64,000 bases of DNA, taken from NCBI RefSeq assembly GCF_900112245.1, contig NZ_FOYX01000002.1:682001-746000 (forward strand), written 5' to 3'. Both the position numbers and the translations under genes were made by a program. Below the pieces are notes generated by a model. The model did no database searches. It was given only the letters and a program-made list of their open reading frames with translations, and was not told the DNA's origin. Source of the DNA: Maribacter stanieri (GTDB lineage Bacteria; Bacteroidota; Bacteroidia; Flavobacteriales; Flavobacteriaceae). Shown in pieces: positions 43,220 to 51,523 of this stretch (positions within the stretch are counted from its first letter, which is position 1; the number at the start of each line of letters is the position of its first letter).

Positions 43220-44046
43220 TAATTGACAGCCATCAACATTTTTGGAAGTATGATTCGGTTAGAGATAGTTGGATAGATGATACTATGAAAATCATTCAGA
43301 GAGATTTTCTACCTGCTGATCTTGAACCCATTCTTAAAACAAACAATGTTGATGGTTGCATTGCAATACAGGCAGACCAGTCTGAACAAGAAACTGTATT
43401 TTTATTGGATTTAGCTAAAAATAACAAGTTCATTAAAGGTGTTGTTGGCTGGGTAAACCTTAGTGATACCGGTGTTGAAAATCGCTTAGAATATTTTAGT
43501 CAAAATACACTCTTTAAAGGGGTTCGTCATATTTTACAGGCGGAAAAGGATGACTTTATGCTTGACCAAACGTTTCTTAATGGAATTAATAAGCTAGCAC
43601 CCTTAAATTTAACCTACGACTTATTAATTTATGCACATCAATTACAAAATTGTGTAACCTTAGTTTCAAAATTTCCGAATCAAAAATTTGTACTTGATCA
43701 TATAGCAAAACCCTCCATAAAATTTGGGGAAATAGAAACTTGGAAAGCAGCTATTAAAACACTGGCAGCATTGCCCAATGTGTATTGCAAGTTTTCAGGT
43801 TTAACCACAGAAGCAGATTGGCATAATTGGAAAACTGAAGATTTCATCCCATATATAGATGTGATTTTTGAAGAATTCGGGGCGCATCGTATCATGTATG
43901 GATCCGATTGGCCCGTATGTCTATTATCTGGAAATTATTCAAAAACAAAAGAGATAGTGACTACCTATATTAAGAAATTATCCAGCCAAGAACAACAGCA
44001 AGTTATGGGGCTGAATGCCATAAATTTTTACGGAATAACTATTTAA
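43216..44046 (+). CDS. Amidohydrolase-family L-fuconolactone hydrolase (probable)
   Basis: The 276-residue TIM-barrel hydrolase has the metal motif IDSHQHFWKYD (His-x-His), RHILQAEKDD, FVLDHIAKP and RIMYGSDWPVC near the end. This is the COG3618 lactonase type, members of which open L-fucono-1,5-lactone to L-fuconate. It overlaps the hydrolase gene by 4 bases and lies before the fucose dehydrogenase gene that makes its substrate. Confidence 0.9.
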   Translation: MIIDSHQHFWKYDSVRDSWIDDTMKIIQRDFLPADLEPILKTNNVDGCIAIQADQSEQETVFLLDLAKNNKFIKGVVGWVNLSDTGVENRLEYFSQNTLFKGVRHILQAEKDDFMLDQTFLNGINKLAPLNLTYDLLIYAHQLQNCVTLVSKFPNQKFVLDHIAKPSIKFGEIETWKAAIKTLAALPNVYCKFSGLTTEADWHNWKTEDFIPYIDVIFEEFGAHRIMYGSDWPVCLLSGNYSKTKEIVTTYIKKLSSQEQQQVMGLNAINFYGITI

Positions 44047-44080
44047 ATTATATCTATCTAAAAATAAAACATACCAAACC

Positions 44081-44860
44081 ATGGATTTAAAATTGAAAAA
44101 TAAAATTATAATCGTTTCCGGAGGTTCATCTGGTATTGGTAGAGGAATAAGTATTAGCCTTGCCAAAGAGGGGGCAATTCCCTACATCTTAGGAAGAAAC
44201 AAAGCCAATATCGTTTCAGTTATTTCAGAGATTGAAAAAAGCGGTGGCCAGGCTGGTTATGCTTTTGCCGAGCTTACAAACCCAGAACAGTGTAAGGAAA
44301 CTGTTGCTAGTTGTATTTCTAGATTTGGAAGAATAGATGGCTTGGTCAACAATGCAGGAGTAAATGATTCTGTAGGCTTAGAAGAAGGTAACCATGATGA
44401 CTTCATGAAATCTATCTCAAGAAATCTTACGCATTATTATATGATGGCACATTATGCATTGCCAGAACTAAAAAAAAATAAAGGCGCTATTGTAAATATT
44501 GGATCTAAAACTTCGGTAACCGGACAAGGGGGAACTTCTGGATACGCTGCGGCAAATGGTGGTAGAAATGCACTTACTAGAGAATGGGCAGTAGAACTTT
44601 TACCCTACTCCATTAGAGTTAATGCTGTAATTGTTGCGGAATGCTATACGCCTTTGTATGATAGATGGATAAACTCTCTACCCAACCCTGAAGTAAAATT
44701 AAAGGGTATTACAGAAAAAATTCCTTTAGAAAACAGAATGACCACAGTTGAGGAAATTGCAGATATGGTTGCATTTTTATTATCTGAAAAATCTAGCCAC
44801 ACCACTGGTCAATTAATATTTGTAGATGGTGGTTATAGTCATTTAGATCGTGCATTATAA
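44081..44860 (+). CDS. SDR oxidoreductase, probable L-fucose dehydrogenase
   Basis: The 259-residue SDR has VSGGSSGIGRGI, LVNNAGVND and NIGSKTSVTGQ, and it shows the AECYTPLYDRWI stretch that I associate with fucose dehydrogenases. It should oxidise L-fucose to the lactone with NAD(P)+. The catalytic tetrad position reads GYAAANGGRNAL: the Tyr is present but the usual Lys four residues on is Asn (codon AAT). Either this subgroup tolerates Asn or the enzyme is altered. It precedes the fucose transporter gene. Confidence 0.82.
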   Translation: MDLKLKNKIIIVSGGSSGIGRGISISLAKEGAIPYILGRNKANIVSVISEIEKSGGQAGYAFAELTNPEQCKETVASCISRFGRIDGLVNNAGVNDSVGLEEGNHDDFMKSISRNLTHYYMMAHYALPELKKNKGAIVNIGSKTSVTGQGGTSGYAAANGGRNALTREWAVELLPYSIRVNAVIVAECYTPLYDRWINSLPNPEVKLKGITEKIPLENRMTTVEEIADMVAFLLSEKSSHTTGQLIFVDGGYSHLDRAL

Positions 44861-44908
44861 CATTACCCTAGATTATAAATTAATTACCTAATTCTAAACC
44901 AACCACCA

Positions 44909-46216
44909 ATGTCGAATATTGATAAAAAACCAATAGTTTCTAAAAAAGCGCTTTTGCCTTTTATTTTAATAACATCATTATTCGCGCTATGGGGATTTGC
45001 AAATGCCGTTACCGATCCAATGGTACAGGCATTTAAAAAAGTTTTAGAACTCTCTAACTCACAAGCAGCTTGGGTACAAATGGCTTTTTACGGAGGGTAT
45101 TTCTGTATGGCGTTACCTGCAGCACTGTTTGTTAGAAAATACTCTTACAAAGTGGGTGTACTTATTGGTTTGGCTTTGTATGCCACAGGAGCGTTACTTT
45201 TTTATCCTGCTGCCATTACAGAACAATTTTGGTTCTTTTGTTTGGGATTATATATTTTAACTTTTGGTCTAGCATTTTTAGAAACTACTGCTAATCCATA
45301 TATATTAGCAATGGGAGACCCAAAAACAGCGACTCAGCGATTAAATCTGGCTCAAGCTTTTAATCCTATAGGACTTTTATTGGGGCTTTTGGTGGCGCAA
45401 CAATTTGTACTAAAAAATCTACAATCAGACGATATTGAGAATTATAGTGCTTTATCAGAATCTAAAAAAGCACTCATAAGAACATCAGATTTAATGGTTA
45501 TAAGAGACCCATATGTTATTTTAGGGCTGGTAATACTGGCTATTTTAGTACTTATTGCAGTTAGTAAAATGCCACAATCTAAAGGTGATGGCTTCATACC
45601 CAGTTTAAGCCATACTTTTAATTCTTTGAAGAAAAACAAAAAATACGTTTTTGGTGTTGTTGCGCAAATTTTCTACGTAGGAGCACAAATTATGTGTTGG
45701 ACCTATATTTACCAATATGCAGAAGCTATTGGCATGGATAGCGAAACTGCTGCCAATTATCAAATTGTAGCTTTTATTTTATTTTTAGTGGGTAGGGTTA
45801 TTGGTACATATCTTTTAAGATTTATATCCTCAGGTAAACTACTTTTAATTTACGCCTTTGCTGCTATTTTAGCATCACTCGGAACCATGTTTTTAGTGGG
45901 CGAAATAGGACTTTACTGCCTGGTAGCCATGTCGCTATGCATGTCGGTTATGTTTCCTACCATTTACGGTATTGCTTTAGAGAATTTAGAAGAAGAAGAA
46001 TCAAAAATTGGCGCGGCCGGTTTAGTTATGGCCATTGTAGGTGGGGCTTTAATGCCAGGGTTCCAAGGAAAAATTATTGATATTGGCGGATTTGGTGTGA
46101 ATGACACTCAAATTCTAGGATTATCTGAAGTAAATTTCTCCTTCATTTTACCTTTAATCTGTTTTGTAATCATCGCTTTTTATGGGCAAATGACCAATAA
46201 ATACTATCAGAACTAA
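44909..46216 (+). CDS. fucP: L-fucose:H+ symporter (FucP-like MFS transporter)
   Basis: The 435-residue protein has 12 membrane helices and FHS-family features: SLFALWGFANAVTDPM, MAFYGGYFCMALPA, LETTANPYILAMGD and NLAQAFNPIGLLLG, all close to E. coli FucP. It imports L-fucose with protons through the inner membrane. The stop codon directly abuts the ATG of the mutarotase gene. Related FHS carriers move glucose, galactose or N-acetylglucosamine, but the surrounding pathway supports fucose. Confidence 0.9.
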   Translation: MSNIDKKPIVSKKALLPFILITSLFALWGFANAVTDPMVQAFKKVLELSNSQAAWVQMAFYGGYFCMALPAALFVRKYSYKVGVLIGLALYATGALLFYPAAITEQFWFFCLGLYILTFGLAFLETTANPYILAMGDPKTATQRLNLAQAFNPIGLLLGLLVAQQFVLKNLQSDDIENYSALSESKKALIRTSDLMVIRDPYVILGLVILAILVLIAVSKMPQSKGDGFIPSLSHTFNSLKKNKKYVFGVVAQIFYVGAQIMCWTYIYQYAEAIGMDSETAANYQIVAFILFLVGRVIGTYLLRFISSGKLLLIYAFAAILASLGTMFLVGEIGLYCLVAMSLCMSVMFPTIYGIALENLEEEESKIGAAGLVMAIVGGALMPGFQGKIIDIGGFGVNDTQILGLSEVNFSFILPLICFVIIAFYGQMTNKYYQN

Positions 46217-46552
46217 ATGGAAAATAAAAAATATTGTTTTGCTTTAGATTTAAAGAATGATGCTGTTCTTATAAATGAATATATTACACACCATAAAAAG
46301 GTATGGCCAGAAATTATTGAAAGTATCAAAGATTCTCACATTGAAAAACTAGAAATTTATCTGGTTGAAAATCGGCTATTCATGATTATGGAAACCAATG
46401 TATTATTCTCTTTTGAGAAGAAACAAGAAGCAGATAAAAATAACCTTAAAGTCCAAGAATGGGAGAATTTGATGTGGAAATACCAAAAAGCTATACCAAA
46501 TTCCAAACCTGGAGAAAAATGGCGATTAATGAACAAAATATTTGAATTATGA
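46217..46552 (+). CDS. L-rhamnose/L-fucose mutarotase (RhaM/YiiL family)
   Basis: This 111-residue protein belongs to the small RhaM-like mutarotase family: YCFALDLKNDAVLINEY, HHKKVWPEIIESI, and the C-terminal WENLMWKYQKAIP. Such enzymes interconvert alpha and beta anomers of deoxy-hexoses. In this operon the substrate is probably L-fucose, giving the anomer that the dehydrogenase uses. The gene sits directly after the transporter gene and overlaps the next gene by 4 bases. Confidence 0.87.
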   Translation: MENKKYCFALDLKNDAVLINEYITHHKKVWPEIIESIKDSHIEKLEIYLVENRLFMIMETNVLFSFEKKQEADKNNLKVQEWENLMWKYQKAIPNSKPGEKWRLMNKIFEL

Positions 46553-47715
46553 GTAAAGCCAAACTTACCATAAACAACAACTACCCTTCTGTTACCGACT
46601 TACGAAATAAAGCAAAGAAGAAAATTCCAAAATTTGCTTTTGAATATTTGGACGGTGGTTGTAATGAAGATGTAAACCTGATAAAAAATACTGCAGAAAT
46701 AAGAGAGGTAGAATTATCTCCTAGTTACCTAAGTAAGCACACAGGTTCTGATATGAAAACCGAGTTATTTGGTCATACATACGATGCTCCTTTCGGTATT
46801 GCACCAGTTGGTCTACAAGGTCTAATGTGGCCAAACGCTCCAGAAATTTTAGCCAAAGCTGCATTTGAACATAACATACCGTTTGTATTAAGCACGGTAT
46901 CTACAAGTAGTATTGAAAGAATTTCTGAGATAACAGAAGGCCAGGCTTGGTTTCAATTATATCATCCAACGGAAAATAGATTACGAGACGACATGATCAA
47001 TAGAGCTGCACAGGCAGAATGTCCAGTTCTCGTAATTTTATCAGATGTACCTACTTTTGGTTTTAGACCACGAGACATTAGAAATGGTTTGGCTATGCCT
47101 CCAAATATGAGTGTAAAAAATATACTCCAAATTCTAGGTAAACCAGAATGGGCTATGAAAACGCTAATTCATGGGCAGCCTAATTTTGAAACACTAAAAC
47201 CCTATATGCCTAAAAACTTAGATTTAAAACAACTAGGCAAGTTTATGGACCAAACCTTTACCGGTAGATTAAACGAGGAAAAGATTAAGCCTATTCGCGA
47301 TATGTGGAAAGGCAAATTAGTTCTAAAAGGTGTAGCGTCTGAAATGGATGCTGAAAAAGCTATTCGCTTAGGATTAGATGGTATCATTGTCTCTAACCAT
47401 GGCGGAAGACAATTAGATGCAGGTGAATCTACAATTAGACCATTGACCAGAATAGCAGAGAAGTATGGCAATCAAATTAAGGTAATGATGGATAGTGGTT
47501 TGCGCTCTGGTCCAGATATAGCCAGAACTATGGCCTCTGGTGCAGAGTTTACTTTCTTAGGGCGATCATTTATGTACGGAGTAGCCGCCTTAGGAAATGA
47601 AGGTGGCAACCATACTATCTCATTATTAAAAACCGAATTGCAACAGGTGATGGAACAGGTTTGTTGTGAAAGAACATTAGACTTTCCTAATCATCTTATT
47701 AAGAAAATAAACTAA
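46549..47715 (+). CDS. FMN-dependent alpha-hydroxy-acid oxidase/dehydrogenase (L-lactate type)
   Basis: The 388-residue flavoprotein has the family hallmarks: FEYLDGGCNED, APFGIAPVGLQGLMW, FQLYHP, LVLKGVASEMDAEKA, the catalytic VSNHGGRQLD and a C-terminal MDSGLRSGPDI phosphate-binding part. Substrates are L-lactate or other 2-hydroxy acids. As the last gene of the fucose operon it should oxidise the L-lactate released by the hydrolase to pyruvate. Whether it uses oxygen or the respiratory chain cannot be seen. Confidence 0.9.
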   Translation: MSKAKLTINNNYPSVTDLRNKAKKKIPKFAFEYLDGGCNEDVNLIKNTAEIREVELSPSYLSKHTGSDMKTELFGHTYDAPFGIAPVGLQGLMWPNAPEILAKAAFEHNIPFVLSTVSTSSIERISEITEGQAWFQLYHPTENRLRDDMINRAAQAECPVLVILSDVPTFGFRPRDIRNGLAMPPNMSVKNILQILGKPEWAMKTLIHGQPNFETLKPYMPKNLDLKQLGKFMDQTFTGRLNEEKIKPIRDMWKGKLVLKGVASEMDAEKAIRLGLDGIIVSNHGGRQLDAGESTIRPLTRIAEKYGNQIKVMMDSGLRSGPDIARTMASGAEFTFLGRSFMYGVAALGNEGGNHTISLLKTELQQVMEQVCCERTLDFPNHLIKKIN

Positions 47716-47721
47716 TAAAAA

Positions 47722-47780
47722 CAGATAATCTGTATACTTAAGTATGAGTAAACAAACTCAAAAAGCATACAGATTATCTG
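47722..47780. terminator. Bidirectional terminator between the fucose operon and the DUF4861 gene
   Basis: Perfect 14-bp arms CAGATAATCTGTAT (47722-47735) and ATACAGATTATCTG (47767-47780) flank a 31-base loop that contains smaller self-complementary pieces. The minus strand continues with TTTTTATT and the plus strand with AATATTTTAT. It lies between two convergent genes, 7 bases from each. Confidence 0.75.
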
Positions 47781-47786
47781 AATATT

Positions 47787-48983
47787 TTATTGCACTATTT
47801 CTACTTGTAATGGTGTATTTATCTTTTTAGCAAATTGCTTTAAATAGTTGTTCCATTCTTCTTTTGAACTAAATTGTTTACTTTTTTTCCAGCCAAATCC
47901 TGTATAATACACTGCTTCACCGTCAACTACTTTTAGTTGTGCGTATAAGTTGCTTAAATCTTTGGCATCGGTTACATACTTATCATATCCCAACATAGCG
48001 CTTGAAGGAACTACAACACCAGTTCCTAATTCTGAGCCAAAATATGGTTCCCAATAACTTACCCAACCTTCTTCAACATCTGTAGTTGTTTCCCCATCTT
48101 TTTCATGGAGTGTAAGACCTACAGACAGTGTTTCCGACCCGTCAATTTCAACCCTAAATTTTGATAAGTTACTTCCTCGATCCAAAGAAATATATTTCTT
48201 TTCCTTTATGGTTTTATCTCCTGCTTTCCATGGTGCATAAGTAATCCAAAAACTAGTTCTAATCGGTCCGGTTTCAATAGTTTTATAATCTGTAAAATTT
48301 CTTGAAAATTGATATGCAGTATCTACCTTAATTGCAATACCACCTACTCCTCTACTAGTACCCACATGAAAATTATCTAAACCTTCTCCGTCATCTTCAT
48401 GATAAGACCCATCTGTCTCTAGTTCTTTTTTATACCACTTGTTAATGATAGGATAATCTACTCTTTTTAACCAAGCATCCATTCCACTTGACAATGTACC
48501 ACCAGGTACATTGTCCTCTATCATTTTTTGTGCAACAGGACCATATGTTCTAAAAGCGACCCTATCATTTTCCCAAGCATAATCATCTGTACGTTCAGGA
48601 ACGAATCGTGAATAACAGGTAGGAATCTCATCTGTTTGATCTTCAATATCTTTAAGACCAATAGTGAAAGATTTACTTGAATTCGCATCTATTATTGGCT
48701 GTAACAATAATACATCTGCAGTACCATCCCCATCAGTATCACTTAACTGTGAAACCAATTCTGAAGTAGTACCTACTTCACTGATTTTATATGTTTTTCC
48801 GGCTGTAAACTTAAGTTCTTCGTTTGATTTCAAAAGATCCAAATCAATTTCAACAGTCTCGAAAGAACGATTTATATCCAAATTATTAGTTACTTGAATT
48901 TGTAACGGTTTTTCGCTTGCACAACCCATCAAAAACAAGGTTAAGACAGCCATACAATACTTTAGAGAGTTTAGATTGATCAT
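47787..48983 (-). CDS. DUF4861 lipoprotein of a polysaccharide-utilisation locus
   Basis: This 398-residue secreted lipoprotein has a signal ending in LFLMGC and the DUF4861 pattern: GGTLSSGMDAWLKRVDYPIINKWY, HEDDGEGLDNFHVGTSRGVGG, and SYWEPYFGSELG. DUF4861 proteins are common in pectin-, alginate- and other uronate-related loci of Bacteroidota, but no activity is firmly known to me. I prefer the ATG at 48983, 4 bases after the SDR stop. The ATG at 48998 would overlap that gene. It is the last gene of the KduI-KduD group. Confidence 0.8.
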   Translation of the reverse strand: MINLNSLKYCMAVLTLFLMGCASEKPLQIQVTNNLDINRSFETVEIDLDLLKSNEELKFTAGKTYKISEVGTTSELVSQLSDTDGDGTADVLLLQPIIDANSSKSFTIGLKDIEDQTDEIPTCYSRFVPERTDDYAWENDRVAFRTYGPVAQKMIEDNVPGGTLSSGMDAWLKRVDYPIINKWYKKELETDGSYHEDDGEGLDNFHVGTSRGVGGIAIKVDTAYQFSRNFTDYKTIETGPIRTSFWITYAPWKAGDKTIKEKKYISLDRGSNLSKFRVEIDGSETLSVGLTLHEKDGETTTDVEEGWVSYWEPYFGSELGTGVVVPSSAMLGYDKYVTDAKDLSNLYAQLKVVDGEAVYYTGFGWKKSKQFSSKEEWNNYLKQFAKKINTPLQVEIVQ

Positions 48984-48987
48984 AATT

Positions 48988-49782
48988 TTAGCTTTCATTA
49001 CTTGGTTTACCTATGCTAGCTAGAATACCACCATCAACATACAGAATATGTCCATTTACAAAATCGCTAGCTCTTGAGGATAAAAATATTGCCGCTCCCG
49101 CCAAGTCATCTGGATCTCCCCATTTTGCAGCTGGCGTTCTATTCAAAATAAATTCATTAAACGGGTGACCATCTACACGTATTGGAGCTGTTTGGCTGGT
49201 TGCAAAATAACCCGGTCCTATACCATTTACCTGTATGTTATGTTTTGCCCATTCCGTAGCCATATTTTGGGTCAACATTTTTAAACCTCCTTTTGCAGCA
49301 GCATATGCACCAACGGTATTTCTACCCAACTCACTCATCATTGAGCAAATATTGATAATCTTACCTTGTTTCTTTGCTATCATGGTTTTTACCACGTGCT
49401 TTGACACAATGAACGGACTCACCAAATCAACGTTGATAACTTCTTTGAAGTCTTCAACTTCCATATCTTCCAAAGGAGTTCGTTTAATTATCCCTGCATT
49501 ATTTACAAGTATATCTATTGAACCAACCTTACTTTGAATGTCATTTATAGCTTTGATTACTTCTTCTTCATTCGTGACATTGAACTTAAATCCAAGTGCA
49601 TCAATGCCCAAAGACTTATAATAATCTACAGCATCATCTATTTTAGATTGCGATGAATTACCATTAACTATCAATCTAGCACCGGCCATACCTAAGCCCT
49701 TGGCCATAGCCATACCTAAACCATGTGTACTGCCAGTTACAAGAGCAACTTTTCCTTTTAAATTAAATAGTTCCGTAGACAT
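48988..49782 (-). CDS. kduD: SDR oxidoreductase, probable 2-deoxy-D-gluconate 3-dehydrogenase/gluconate 5-dehydrogenase type
   Basis: The 264-residue SDR has TGSTHGLGMAMAKGLG, LVNNAGIIKRTP, and a complete YAAAKGGLKML catalytic motif, plus TPAAKWGDPDDLAGAAIFL as in KduD/Ga5DH proteins. In uronate breakdown KduD reduces the 2,5-diketo-3-deoxygluconate (DKII) to 2-keto-3-deoxygluconate. The symbol relies on its place directly after kduI (4-base gap). A gluconate 5-dehydrogenase role is an alternative. Confidence 0.8.
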   Translation of the reverse strand: MSTELFNLKGKVALVTGSTHGLGMAMAKGLGMAGARLIVNGNSSQSKIDDAVDYYKSLGIDALGFKFNVTNEEEVIKAINDIQSKVGSIDILVNNAGIIKRTPLEDMEVEDFKEVINVDLVSPFIVSKHVVKTMIAKKQGKIINICSMMSELGRNTVGAYAAAKGGLKMLTQNMATEWAKHNIQVNGIGPGYFATSQTAPIRVDGHPFNEFILNRTPAAKWGDPDDLAGAAIFLSSRASDFVNGHILYVDGGILASIGKPSNES

Positions 49783-49786
49783 AATT

Positions 49787-50626
49787 TTATTTTAATTCTG
49801 TTATTGCTGCTACATCCATATCGCTGTAGTCTAAATTTTCACCCGCCATACCCCATATAAAAGTATAGTTAGACGTTCCTGAACCACAATGAATAGACCA
49901 TGGCGGAGAAATTACAGCTTGATGATTATGCATCCATATATGACGTGTTTCTTGAGGTTGCCCCATAAAATGACATACTGCCTGACCTTCTGGAACGTCT
50001 AAATAAAAATAGACCTCCATCCTACGGTCGTGAACATGAGCCGGCATCGTGTTCCAAACACTACCTGTTTTCAATTTTGTCATTCCCATTTGCAATTGGC
50101 AAGTGGTAACCACACCACCAATAATCATTTGGCTTACCGTTCTATGGTTTGCTGTTTCTAAAGACCCTAATTCTAATTTATTAGCCTCTTCTAAACTTAC
50201 CTTTTTGGTTGGATACGTTGTATGTGCTGGAGCCGAATTGATGTAGAATTTAGCAGGGTTATTAGCGTCATCGCTCTTAAAAACGACATCTTTAGCTCCC
50301 ATGCCAATATATAAAGCATCTTTATGCCCTAGACTATAAGTTTTACCATCTACCTCAACAGAACCGCTTTCACCAACGTTGATTATCCCCATTTCTCTTC
50401 TTTCCAAGAAAAATTCCGCTTTTAGAGGATCAATACTTTCCAATTGCAAAGCTGTTTCAGGAACTGCTGAACCAGCAATATATCGATCGTAATGCGTATA
50501 AGTAAGATTGATCTCTCCTTTTTTCATAAGGTCATCAATCAAAAACTCATTGCGTAAAGCTGTAGTATCATATTGTTTAACTGCTTCTGGACTAGAAGCA
50601 TATCTCGTTTTATACGTTGTAGACAT
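49787..50626 (-). CDS. kduI: 5-dehydro-4-deoxy-D-glucuronate isomerase
   Basis: The 279-residue cupin enzyme isomerises 5-keto-4-deoxyuronate (DKI), the product of unsaturated uronic acids released by polysaccharide lyases. The N-terminus TTYKTRYASSPEAVKQYDT and the zinc-ligand motifs NTMPAHVHDRRMEVYFYLD (two His and Glu) and VISPPWSIHCGSG (His) are classic for KduI. It is followed by kduD and DUF4861 on the same strand. It shows that the locus handles lyase-derived uronates. Confidence 0.95.
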   Translation of the reverse strand: MSTTYKTRYASSPEAVKQYDTTALRNEFLIDDLMKKGEINLTYTHYDRYIAGSAVPETALQLESIDPLKAEFFLERREMGIINVGESGSVEVDGKTYSLGHKDALYIGMGAKDVVFKSDDANNPAKFYINSAPAHTTYPTKKVSLEEANKLELGSLETANHRTVSQMIIGGVVTTCQLQMGMTKLKTGSVWNTMPAHVHDRRMEVYFYLDVPEGQAVCHFMGQPQETRHIWMHNHQAVISPPWSIHCGSGTSNYTFIWGMAGENLDYSDMDVAAITELK

Positions 50627-50641
50627 TTAATTATATTTTTA

Positions 50642-51391
50642 TTATTGTTTTAATCTGTACACTTTAAAATTATCAATGGTCATATGGTTATTGACCGTTC
50701 TAAATCCGAAATAACCACTAGTATATGGATCGTCGTCAAATAGGTCAATCATTTTAACTCCGTTCCTATAATATTGAATTACATTATTGTAGGCAATAAT
50801 TCTAATATGATAATTTTTGTTGGGCTCTAAAAGATACTCGTTTTTAGTAAAATCGTGCTCTTTTAACAATGGTCTTTCTCCATTACCTACATACCTTCTA
50901 AATCTCGTTTTTGTATTATCATGACCACCCACACCCATATAATACAGGCGTAAATTATCGTAGTTAGAAAACTTACCATGTCTAGATGCCGATTTTGCGA
51001 ACAAATTTTCTGGGTTCTCAACATCAGTTGCCATCCAAAAACAATTCATGTCAGAAACCCGGTCATTAGCACCTCCTTCATCTATGATATACGTATCATA
51101 CTCAATCATAATAGGTCCAGACAGCTCTTTCTTATACCAAATTGTACAACCAGCAACATCATCTATTTCTAGTTTACTGTCTTTTAAGATGCTGCTGCCC
51201 CCTTCCATTTGTTCCACTTGCCAAGCATCTAAGTTATCATCAAAATCTTCTTCGTATAACAACTTGGCATTTACCTCTAAAGAATCAGTTAACTCCAGTA
51301 CTTTTAACGTTGGAGTACAACTATAATTAAAAACCACAGTGTACAGCAGAAATATTGATGATTTTAAATAGTTACTGTTCATTAGACTCAT
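50642..51391 (-). CDS. Secreted lectin/jelly-roll-fold lipoprotein (DUF6250-like)
   Basis: This 249-residue protein has a lipoprotein-type signal (FNYSC, Cys about residue 25) and a concanavalin-like beta-sandwich pattern: LLYEEDFDDNLDAWQVEQ, FWMATDVENPENLF, RFRRYVGNG, YHIRIIAYNNVIQYYRNG, GYFGFRTVNNHMTIDNF. From memory it resembles DUF6250 proteins found next to pectin or rhamnogalacturonan enzymes. It may bind or cleave glycan. No catalytic pair can be named. It starts 15 bases before kduI on the same strand. Confidence 0.6.
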   Translation of the reverse strand: MSLMNSNYLKSSIFLLYTVVFNYSCTPTLKVLELTDSLEVNAKLLYEEDFDDNLDAWQVEQMEGGSSILKDSKLEIDDVAGCTIWYKKELSGPIMIEYDTYIIDEGGANDRVSDMNCFWMATDVENPENLFAKSASRHGKFSNYDNLRLYYMGVGGHDNTKTRFRRYVGNGERPLLKEHDFTKNEYLLEPNKNYHIRIIAYNNVIQYYRNGVKMIDLFDDDPYTSGYFGFRTVNNHMTIDNFKVYRLKQ

Positions 51392-51523
51392 GACTCTTAT
51401 TATAGATTAACTCCGATACTATGCAATATGGGATTTTAGCTCTAATTTAATTATAACTCATAGTTCATTTTTGATAAATTATGAATCAGGATAAAATTAA
51501 ATTCTAAAAATCAAGCACTTAGC

